Shown piece after piece: positions 12,557 through 21,408 of a stretch of DNA of 64,000 nucleotides. Source of the stretch: Mesorhabditis belari (taxonomy: Eukaryota; Nematoda; Chromadorea; Rhabditida; Rhabditidae); the NCBI GenBank assembly GCA_958450365.1, contig CAUEEP010000728.1:2773533-2837532 (forward strand), read 5' to 3'. The notes beneath the pieces are model-generated. The model searched no databases. It was not told the origin of the DNA and saw only the letters and a program-made list of their open reading frames with translations. Both the position numbers and the translations under genes were made by a program. Every line of letters begins with the position of its first letter. Position 1 is the first letter of the stretch.

Positions 12557-13070
12557 AGGTTTTAAGCTTACCTTTACCATTTGATAGCTTTCATTTGCCA
12601 TTATATTATGTTTGAAGTTTTAAAGTTTTGAAAACCGATTTTTAAAACCAAATCTTACATTGATAGATCAATTTTCAAATATCTATATTATGAATAAGTT
12701 GGAGTTGTTTTCTAGGAAAGCTTTTAGAGTACAACAACTACATTGATAGACCAATTTAAGGTTTTAAGCTTACCTTTACCATTTGATAGCTTTCATTTGC
12801 CATTATATTATGTTTGAAGTTTGAAAGTTTTGAAAACCGATTTTTCAAACCAGATCTTACATTGATAGATCAATTTTCAAATATCTATATTATGAATAAG
12901 TTGGAGCCGTTTCCTAGCAAAGCTTTTAGAGTACTGTAGCTCTCATTTACTTTAATTTCAAGGCTACTGTACCTTTTCAGAGTACTGTAGCTCTCATTTA
13001 CTTTAATTTCAAGGCTACTGTACCCCTTTAAAGTACTGTAGTTATCATTTACTGTATTCCGGATTACTGT
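12557..13070. repeat. two-copy direct repeat of about 200 bp plus CTACTGTA repeats
   Basis: 12557-12734 recurs at 12759-12934 with few changes (both begin 'aggttttaagcttacctt'). It is followed by a shorter repeated block around AGTACTGTAGCTCTCATTTA at about 12930-13060. This is a local tandem duplication with no coding potential. Confidence 0.8.
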
Positions 13071-13676
13071 AGACTTCTAATCCGTTCTGCAGTTCAAAAG
13101 CATCTCTTTTCACTGTTTAACAGCTCAAATTTATTTGCCTCAAAAGCCCCAATATTTAGACACTAATGGAAGCGATTAGGGAAAGACAGCTGTTTTCATG
13201 GCTCACCTATTCCTTTCCCTTTTCTTTTTCATTAGTTGTCATGTCGTGTTTGATCTCATCATAGCTTTTCTCTTTTACCATCTTTTCATCTCATACATAT
13301 TCTCTATCTTTTCTTTTCTCAAGGTGTCTCCAATCAGTAGACGAAAAGCCTGAGCACTAAGAAGTCAAAAGAGAGAGAGAAGATCCGGATTCAGCTCAAG
13401 AAAACTCCCAAGGGGGAATTTTTCTCTTCTTTTTCTCTATTCCTTGCATATTCTTGAGACCTAAAGGGTTTAAGGCTAAATTTCCCATGATAAGACCCGG
13501 ATTTCACTTTTTAAAGGTTCAATTTATGTGGTTTTTTTTGGAATTTTGTGGTTTTTCAATTTTATGCCTTTGAAAAATTGCTTTAATTTCATGATTCTTA
13601 GCCAATAGTACCGATAAGCCAATAGGCCAATAGCCAATAGTAGTTAGTAATCGAATAGTAATCAAAAACTGACTTA

Positions 13677-14059
13677 CAGTCGACTCTCTCTATAACGGAA
13701 TGAAAGGGACCAAAAAAATTTTCCCTTATATAGAGCTTTACGATAGAGTGCCGTTATTTAGCGTTTGGCGTTTAGTTTAGCGTTGGCCAGGACCGAAATT
13801 CCATTCTGTTATAGAGAAAGCCAATAGGCCAATAGGCCAATAGCTAATAGTAGTTAGTAATCGAATAGTAATCAAAAACTGATTTACAGTCGACTTTCTC
13901 TATAATGGAATGGAAGGGACCAAAAAATTTTTCCCTTATATAGAGCTTTACGATAGAGTGCCGTTAAATATAGTTTAGCGTTGACCAGGACCAAAATTTC
14001 ATTCCGTTATATAGAGCTTTCCGTTATATAGAGCTTTCCGCTATATAGAGAGTCGACTG
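13677..14059. mobile_element. pogo/Tigger-type MITE, internally duplicated
   Basis: Begins TA-CAGTCGACTCTCTCTATAACG and ends CGTTATATAGAGAGTCGACTG-like (about 14035-14059). These ends match the pogo/Tigger class and the MITE at 52723-52896. The interior repeats the CAGTCGACT end at about 13887, and the flank GCCAATAG...AATCAAAAACTGA is duplicated too, so the locus looks like two nested or tandem copies. Confidence 0.65.
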
Positions 14060-14727
14060 CGGTTATCTAAGTAGGTAAATTCAAAATTTCTCTACCTACA
14101 TTGTGGTTAACATTTTCAAAAGTTTACACCAAAATTGAAAGACTCACATATTCAAGGAACAAAGTTTTCCGCTTTTTGAGTTGATTTGTGCTGAATTTGA
14201 AAAAGTTCTCTTAGAGTTTCTTCTCCGGATTCATTCAAAATTCAACGGCAAAAATTGTGTCCCATTTCTCTCTTGAATGGACGTTTCCCTTTCGCATGTC
14301 CCACGCAATTCTCTTACTCTTTCTTCTTTGTCTTTACTTACATCGTAAACAAGTTCTTTTCTTTTAAATTGATGAGATTTTGGCTTTAGTTCAAGTTTTT
14401 TAGAGGTATTTTCGATAAAAGTTTGTAAATTTTTGAAAAAGTAGTGAAAAACCGTGTTCAAAAACGATTTCAGCAATAAGAATAAAGCACTTGCCACAGG
14501 TTCTTCTCGAATCAGAATGCGGAAAGTTTTCGCGAGTCGATCCCACGTTAATCCACCTCTTCTTCTCTTTCCTTTATCTCAAAATCCTCGACAACCACTT
14601 TTCCCCTTAAGGGAAAGTTCTCTCAACGAGTATTGTTGAGAATTTTTTCACCCACTCCTCTAATGGAATTGAGAAAACGAGTTACTTTAGTCGTTAGTGA
14701 AAATACTTATAGATTTTTTATATATAT

Positions 14728-14994
14728 ACCGTAAATACTGTAATAGTACCCCATCCCCCTCGTACAGTCGCGTAGTCGCAAAAGTTTTTTAGTATTTCAT
14801 TTTTTTCAAAGCGCCCGTACTTTCAAAAAATGCGTCTTTGGTATCAAAAAATAGCTGAAATTCAGAGCTATTTTTTGATACCTAAGCGCGCATTGTAGCA
14901 TAAATCAGTGTCGAGAAAAACGCATCCAAAGCTAGACTACGCAACGCTCTGCACCGTCATTATAGGAGTGGGGTACTATTACAGTATTTACGGT
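14728..14994. mobile_element. palindromic MITE (ACCGTAAATACTGTAATAGT ends)
   Basis: Terminal inverted repeats of about 25 bases (ACCGTAAATACTGTAATAGT / its complement) bound a 267-bp non-coding element with an internal palindrome around AAAAAATAGCTGAAATTCAG. A related copy lies at 46056-46315. Confidence 0.8.
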
Positions 14995-15924
14995 GGGTTC
15001 CCTTCGGGGATTTGCTTCAAGGCTCTAATAGAAAAAAGTATAGTAATTAAGTAATTGCCTTTGTTCTTCAATCACCTCTCGTATATCTGAGTTGTCCGAT
15101 GACCTCAGCCGCCAATTGCTCATTATCTTATATTTATAGATATTTTTTTTTTGCAGAATTTGATTTTGAAACCATGAAAGATTTGTTTTAAAAAGCGCTT
15201 TTATAGTTTTATTTTTTAGTAATGAAGAAAAGATTTTGTTTTTATCTTTATTTTATTGATTATTAGATTTTTTATCTAACTAATTCTAACTATTGGTTTT
15301 TATTTATTATTTTTATTTCTCTAACTCTTATCTAACTTTTATTATTGACACTGTGAAACTGGAGTGAAATTACGATTCTCTTTTTAATAGATAAATTCAT
15401 AATTGAAAACATTAATGCCATTTGACTATTTAAGGGGAATATTGGGATTTTAAAGATTATAATTACTAAAGAATTGAAGAAAAGTATTGAAGAAACTTCG
15501 GGGAACAAGGGAACAAGTTGATCGATTGGAAATAATCCACAGCTCTCCTTCAGCCATTAATAGTAGTTTTTTCGGTGTTTTCAAAAACGGAATTCAATTC
15601 TATCGGAATTCTATCGTCTAGCTCATCGAATGGTAATCTAATCGAGTCTCTCTTTCCATCTTTACATATGTCTTCTATAGACATTGGGGATCGCTTGTTC
15701 CGGGTTCGTCTATCCATTCCCTCGGCTTTCATCCTTCTGTTTACCCTAAGAAAAGAATGACACAAATGAAAAGAAATCTTTTTGTTTGCCACAAACAACA
15801 CACATTTTGATCGCTTAAGATTTATGGAAATTCGTTTTACCAAAGTGAATCTTTTCCTTTCCGAAAATTTTCTATTCATATCTAGTCGATTTTTCTGAAT
15901 AGATTCTGTCTTTTATTATCTTTG

Positions 15925-16217
15925 ACTTTGTCTTTGTCTTTGTCTTTGCCTTTGTCTTTGTCTTTGTCTTTGTCTTTGTCTTTGTCTTTGTCTTTGACTT
16001 TGTCTTTGTCTTTCTCTTTGTCTTTGGCTTTGGCTTTGGCTTTGGCTTTGTCTTTGTCTTTGTCTTTGACTTTGTCTTTGTCTTTCTCTTTGGCTTTGGC
16101 TTTGGCTTTGTCTTTGTTTTTAACTTTGTCTTTGTCTTTTCTTTGTCTTTGTCTTTGTCTTTGTCTTTATCTTTGTCTTTATCTTTGTCTTTATCTTTGT
16201 CTTTATCTTTATCTTTG
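15925..16217. repeat. CTTTGT hexanucleotide microsatellite
   Basis: About 290 bases of tandem CTTTGT with variants GGCTTT, CTTTAT and CTTTGA. The Leu-Ser open frame across it is a by-product of the repeat. Confidence 0.95.
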
Positions 16218-16855
16218 ACTCATTAATACACCCAATTTTCCATTTCATTTGCCTCAATTTGTTCTCCAGAAGTCATTCGCTTTTCCTTTTTCTTTTCCTT
16301 TTCTTTTCTTTCATTCACCTCATCATCCCCTCCCCTTTTTCCTCATCAGGACACACCCAAATTAGCACCTTATTTTGCCTCGATAGACAGACCCCGAATG
16401 TAGACAACTAGAACATATTTTTCTGCTTAGCTCTTCGTTTTTAGATACATAGATTCATTAAAGAAGCCTTAAGCTTTGTTTAAAATGAAACTAATTCAAT
16501 GGTGAGTGAGCTGTTCGATCAATTCAAACAAATGCCATGTTTTTGCCATAAACTAAACCAACCAGACAAACAGCAATCAGATCAAGATCAAAAAAGCTTT
16601 TCTTTCCAGAGATTCTGATCAAATCCTAGTCAAACCAGAGCTTCTTGTTCAACTTGTTTAAACAAGAATACTCTTGACTGTATTCTCTCTTCTGACTCTT
16701 CAAGACTTTTCTCAAAATTACCATTCTCGTCAACGCTCTATCCGGTTCCGGATGGATAAAAGGGTTAACGGATTGGAGTGCACAAATCCTTATCCAATTC
16801 TTTTCCCATTCTCAAACCAATCGAGCACACCTTTTCTTTTCCTCTTTTGCTTTAT

Positions 16856-16972
16856 ATGGTTGTGGTTGGTGGCGCGCACACTATGGGTCGCAAATTGCAC
16901 GCCCTCAAGCGGCAAAAAGAAGCGATTGGAGAAAGAAAAGAAAAAGAAAAGAAAAAGAAAGAGACAGACAAG
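16856..16972 (+). CDS. possible first exon of an unidentified gene
   Basis: The ATG at 16856 opens 39 codons (MVVVGGAHTMGRKLHALKRQ, then a Lys/Glu-rich tail) ending at a strong donor, AAG-GTGAGTG. The stretch is richer in GC than its surroundings and ends in phase 0. No continuing exon was recognised downstream before the Ly6 gene, so this may be chance. The Lys/Glu tail comes from an AGAAAA-rich tract. Confidence 0.2.
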
Positions 16973-17271
16973 GTGAGTGAGGGAAAAAGAAAAGAAAATG
17001 GGGAAAGAAGGGGAAAAGTCAGAATTATGTCCTCAATTCACGTCTCTTTCTTCTCCTTTATTCATTCCTCATCCCCAAATCCGAAGGGAAATCCCGTTTA
17101 ATAACTGTTTCTTGATTGTTTTGCCATAAGGGTTAAATGGATTTTTGTTTCTGGTTCTCAGGAGTCTTCATCAGTTCTCTGTTGTGTATCATTTTTATTT
17201 TTTTCGCTTATGTGGCATATATTTTCTTCTCTGGCACTTTACAAAAGTATGATTTTCTCAAAAACTAAAAG

Positions 17272-17673
17272 TTGGTCGATCATAACATAACACTCCTTCG
17301 GTTTCGAATCAAAGAACTCTTGGCAAGCTTCTTTAACTTCTTCAAAAGTGTTTCCGTTTCCAGCAATAGTGGAACAAAATTCGAAGCTCTTTTTCTTAAA
17401 AAGTTGACAGTTTTTCGTTTAGATATTAGGTTAAAGAAAAAGTTTTGACTCAGTTGCGAAAAATTCACTCTTTATGCATTTTTTGCTGGGTTTTTCGCGC
17501 TTATACTGTTGTACCAATCTTGATCTTTGTATTGCGGATGAGTTTGCAAGAAAAAGAGCTTCGAATTTTGTTCCACTATTGCTGGAAACGGAAACACTTT
17601 TGAAGAAGTTAAAGAAGCTTGCGAAGAGTTCTTTGATTCGAAACCGAAGGAGTGTTATGCTATGATCGACCAA
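17272..17673. mobile_element. mariner transposase fragment as an inverted repeat
   Basis: Arms 17272-17403 and 17546-17673 are near-perfect reverse complements around a 140-base spacer. The right arm read on + encodes NTFEEVKEACEEFFDSKPKE, the C-terminal mariner pattern (compare FDSKPKSYHERGI in the element at 23178). Both arms are therefore head-to-head copies of the transposase 3' end, forming a foldback remnant. Confidence 0.7.
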
Positions 17674-19212
17674 ATGCGAAAGGTTGCAGATCGATAGCAG
17701 AAAAGCTTAGGCTTAGGCAATTTTTGCTCCCTTCAAAAGGCACTTTTTTATAGTAATTAACTCTAAAATGCAGAAAAAAAACGGAAAAAGACGATTTTTT
17801 AGTGATCCCAAACTAGAATTTAACTGTTTTTCAGCATTCCAGCATAGCATTTTTTTGTACTGCTCGACTAGGGTTGTCAAAGTTGTTCAAAAAATATTAC
17901 AGTTCTTCTATTCTATGTAAAACTACGCATAGATTTTATGATTAATTGTTCTTTCAGGCTAATGTATTGTTTTAGAAAGTCAAAAAGATGAATTAAGCGC
18001 CACTATATATGTCGCAAAACAGAGCTGATCTGACATTAGATCTATAATCAGATGTGATAAAGTAAATTGACACCTTTTAGATAATCTATTGACTAAAAAT
18101 AAGCGCAAAACCAGTTCATCGATAATCGAACTCGTTTATGCTACAGTCTAATGGTGCAAGGAATTTGTTTCTGGTAGAGCAATGATTTTCATTTTTATTT
18201 TTTCCGCTTATAATCAGATCTGAAAAAGTAAATTGACACCCTTTGCCTGCTCTGACAATACTTTGTGCTTTATCTTATTTCTATTTTACTGCTTCTTCTT
18301 TTCACCTCGAAATTTCTAAAGATGCCAGCAGCAATAGTCCGATTCCGAGATTCTTTTAAATCTTTTAAAACATCAACACAAAAATTTTAGATTCAAATGC
18401 AAATCCTGAAGCAAAATGTAGACTATAAATCGGATATATTCTGAAATATCATTAGCTAATTTAATATAGTTTAAAACATTGTTTGCTCATTTGTTGCTCT
18501 TTTGTTGCTCATTTCTTTGCTTTGAGCAAAGAAAAGGCTTTCATTTGTATTTTTCTACTTTTTCCGCATATTTCCATTTGCCTTTGTGTCAATTTTCTGT
18601 TTCTTATTGAAATCTAAGATATGCATCCCCTTTTGGTGACCTTGAAGTACACGAAGAGAGGGATTTATGATTGACTTTCTCCATTCCCCAATTTCCCCAA
18701 AATGAGGTGAATACGATGTGGTGAAATTCCATTGAGATTGAGTGACAATATGTCATCGAATTCTAAACAAATACATGCAAAAAATTGTGTGGAAATGACA
18801 CATCAATTCACATCAATTCACCTCAATAGAAACGGGAGTCGGCTAATTTGTTGAGTGACTTTTGAATTAGGCATCCGTATTCACGATTTTCCAATGCATC
18901 ATCCGCTTTGGGGGGTTTTTTTTAAGGGAAAACGAGTAGTAAAAGTAATGCTTTTCGATCCAATGAGACCAGGAAAACTATCAGTTTTTTAATGGTACTG
19001 ATGTTGATAAATCTAATACTAGACTTAGCACAAAGCTCCTTCCAATATCCCTTTCTAAAGTCAATAAGTTATCAGTATTCAAGCCTTGAATTCCAAGACC
19101 CAAGATTCCAAGTTTCAAGATTCCAAGATCCAAGATTCCAGATCTCTTCCTGCACTCACTATTTTCCTTTGTGTTCTCCATTTGATTTCTCTTCTTCATT
19201 CACTATTGATCA

Positions 19213-19219
19213 TTTTCAG
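19213..19219 (+). promoter_or_regulatory. probable trans-splice acceptor of the Ly6-like gene
   Basis: TTTTCAG stands three bases before the start codon at 19223, the usual position of a spliced-leader acceptor in nematodes. No upstream coding exon fits it. Confidence 0.55.
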
Positions 19220-19222
19220 AAA

Positions 19223-20144
19223 ATGAATCGTCCTCCCTGGTTATTGCTGATTATTTCCTCATCTTTACTGACTTGTGCCCTCTCGATTCAATGCTATTCG
19301 GGCAGTCAACTGCAAGTGATCGAATGTCCCGCCTTCTCGTGTATCAAGCAAACACTTGGGACGGATACGGTAAGTGACAAAGCTCTAGAATCATTTTCTA
19401 TATGTAAATTTGATGATTTGCATTAGCCTTGAAGGAAAATACAAAAATTTTCTTTCGGGAAAAACCGGGCGAATGCACTTAAGCATCAAATCGAATCGAA
19501 TCGCCTCTTAACACCGCAATTGCATTTGAAATGGAAATTTTCTGATGAATCTTAGGTAAAGGGAATTCTTATAAAGCCTATTAGAATCTGTAATAGCTAG
19601 ATAATTAGAATTATCTGTAATCTACTATATAAAGGGACTAAGACGTCTGTCTGTCTGCCTGTCGCTATTTCTCAGTCCCAAGAGGACCATTTCAAATGAT
19701 TTATAGTTAGTTTGGCTTAGACTTTCATGTAGTTTCGTAAAATATTTTTAAATTTTTAAAAAACCAAAAGTATTGACGCGAACGGGAGTCGAACCCGGGT
19801 TGTCTGGACTAGAGAAAAGTGGGCTCGCACTGAGCCATCTGCTGGCCGAGTGGTTAACGTACCGTCTTTCAAACGAACGAAAGAGAGGAGTCGCAGGTTC
19901 GACTCCTCTTGGCGCCAATTCTTTTGCTTTTTTCCTCCAAAAACCCGATTTCCAGGTTCGCTACTGTGACGGGAGTGGTGTTTCATCGATTTGTGAAAAC
20001 TATCGCGTTCACGAGACATGTCAGCAGATCCCAAATATCGGCTATATTTGTTGCTGTGGACAGGATTTGTGCAATTCATCGCAAAATCTTTTCACAACGC
20101 TTTCACTTTTCACCACACTATTTGTCTTGTTTAAATATTTGTAA
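19223..20144 (+). CDS. Ly6/uPAR-like small secreted or GPI-anchored protein
   Basis: Two exons, 19223-19369 and 19956-20144, give 111 residues. Residues 1 to about 22 are a signal peptide (hydrophobic LLLIISSSLLTCA). The mature part has the three-finger layout: an early Cys pair (QCYSG, ECPAFSC), central cysteines, and the diagnostic ending CCCGQDLCN. After that a hydrophobic tail (LFTTLSLFTTLFVLF) could direct GPI anchoring or act as a short membrane segment. The 586-base intron contains the composite tRNA-like element at 19630-19918. Proteins of this fold act outside the cell, often as modulators of receptors. Which nematode subfamily (for example odr-2-like) it belongs to cannot be told. 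The frame is intact and splice sites are good. Confidence 0.85.
19775..19846 (-). pseudogene. degenerate tRNA-like sequence
   Basis: The minus strand shows a D-arm-like GGCTCAGTGCGAGCC and a B box GGTTCGACTCC with a T stem, but the acceptor ends do not pair. Not expected to be a working tRNA. Confidence 0.5.
19841..19917 (+). pseudogene. degenerate tRNA-like sequence (Ser/Leu-type 5' half)
   Basis: GGCCGAGTGGTTAA is the A-box/D-arm pattern of Ser/Leu tRNAs and GGTTCGACTCC is a B box, but the acceptor and anticodon stems do not close. Head-to-head with the minus-strand module. Confidence 0.5.
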
Positions 20145-21408
20145 GATTTCCGTTTTTTCAAATACAATTCCTACTTTTTGTTACTGGTATCCAAATGTGG
20201 CTTTTCATTGTTTTTAGAAATTCTCTAATTTCTCTAATTCTTTTAATCGTAATTTTTTTTGCATCAAAACTTCGGGTATTTCATTTTCACTATATCGTCA
20301 ATTCTAAGTCATGTTTTTTGTAAAATTTTCCCTTTTACCAAATGATTTTCCTTTTTTTTGCTTTTGCTTTTGTCAAACTTTTCTGGGATTTATAAATCTT
20401 TTGATTTTGCTTTATTATTGCAAAAATGAATAGTGATGGATTGGCTATAAATGTAAAAAATAATATACAGGGTGACCAAGAATTACCGTTACAACTTTTT
20501 GGACAAGTATCTGGGAAATGTCTAATTGATTTCAAAAGTGACAAGTGTTATACAGAGAATTGTAGGCCTAATTCTCGGCAACATTTATCTATCTATCATT
20601 TATCTACCATTTATCTACATTTATCTACATCCCGATTGGACTTATACAACTCATTTAACAAGCGCTTGAATGAGCGCTCGTCGACATCTCTCCGGCGAAT
20701 CGGTCATTTGGTCACTTTTCTCTATTAAAAATTGTTAAGAAAAGCTTTTCAATGTTTCTTTTTACCAAATGATTTTCCTTTTTTTTTGCTTTTGTTTTGT
20801 CAAACTTTTCTGGGATTTATAAATCTTTTGATTTTGCTTTATTATTGCAAAAATGAATAGAGATGGATTGGCTATAAATGTAAAAAATAATATACAATAA
20901 GCATAGTACCAAATAATCTTAATCTTCCATCAATTGACTCTCGTTTGTTTTGCTTGATGATCGCCAAATTCGTTCAAACAGAGCCCTTCAATTCAGCTAG
21001 CTATACATAATTTATTGTATAATTAATATAATAATTAAGATAATAATTAATGTAATAATTAGTGTAATAATTAATATAATATAAGAATTAAACAAATTAT
21101 AACTAAAAAACTCTTCCCAGACGCTCTAAAGTAAGCTTAAAGCTTTGGTAGAGGCTTTAAAGGCAGCTTTAGTAACGAATCCTGATCTTCAAGCCAATTA
21201 TTTTATAAATCTTTGTTATTATCTTCAATTAATCTTATGATTATGTTGGCTATTGTAACATTACGATTGAGTTACTCAATAGACAGACTTGTCAGAGTAA
21301 GAGGTAATAGTAATAGTATTGAGATAATAATATAAAAGACAAGTGAGTCTTACTATTGTAAGACTCACTTGTCTTTCAATCACTTGAATCGTCTTTCATT
21401 TCTCTTGT
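20145..21408. other. intergenic region between Ly6-like and Sre genes
   Basis: AT-rich. Holds the direct repeat pair at 20334-20896, a Tc1-like end, an ATTTATCTACC short repeat near 20590, a TAATTAATATAAT-rich tract at 21010-21080 and an inverted 'agacaagtgagtcttac' pair around 21338-21376. No gene seen. Confidence 0.5.
20334..20896. repeat. 135-bp direct repeat pair flanking a Tc1-like fragment
   Basis: 20334-20467 and 20761-20896 are almost identical (both contain 'gattttgctttattattgc'). Right after the first copy, 20468-20580 is the CAGGGTGACC... fragment related to 8288-8400. The second copy lacks it, so either the fragment inserted into one copy or the repeat arose around it. Confidence 0.75.

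Larger units (their letters stand above)
10645..19222. other. repeat-rich intergenic region
   Basis: 8.6 kb without a well-supported gene. It contains the hairpin at 10741, a short trinucleotide-like run (AAATCG) near 11410, tandem duplications at 12557-13070, pogo-end repeats at 13677-14059, a MITE at 14728-14994, a hexanucleotide array at 15925-16217, one possible exon at 16856-16972 and a palindromic mariner fragment at 17272-17673. A minus-strand open stretch at 15554-15740 encodes a basic peptide after a TTTTCTTAG acceptor, but I could not link it to other exons. Confidence 0.5.
19630..19918 (+). mobile_element. composite SINE-like element with two tRNA-like modules, copy 1
   Basis: Starts CTATATAAAGGGACTAAGACG followed by a CTGTCTGT run and 'tctcagtccc...ggaccatttcaaatgattt'. 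It then carries a minus-strand tRNA-like module (19775-19846) back to back with a plus-strand one (19841-19917). The same order of parts occurs inverted at 59391-59815. It sits in the Ly6 intron. Confidence 0.65.

Noticed and set aside
15550..15879. Minus-strand 109-codon frame with RRTRNKRSPMSIEDI
   Set aside because: Basic peptide after a possible acceptor, but no start exon or relatives recognised; too weak to annotate.
15922..16218. Leu/Ser-repeat open frame of 98 codons
   Set aside because: Produced entirely by the CTTTGT microsatellite.
19775..19917. Functional tRNA pair
   Set aside because: Acceptor and anticodon stems fail to pair in both modules; only internal promoter boxes survive.
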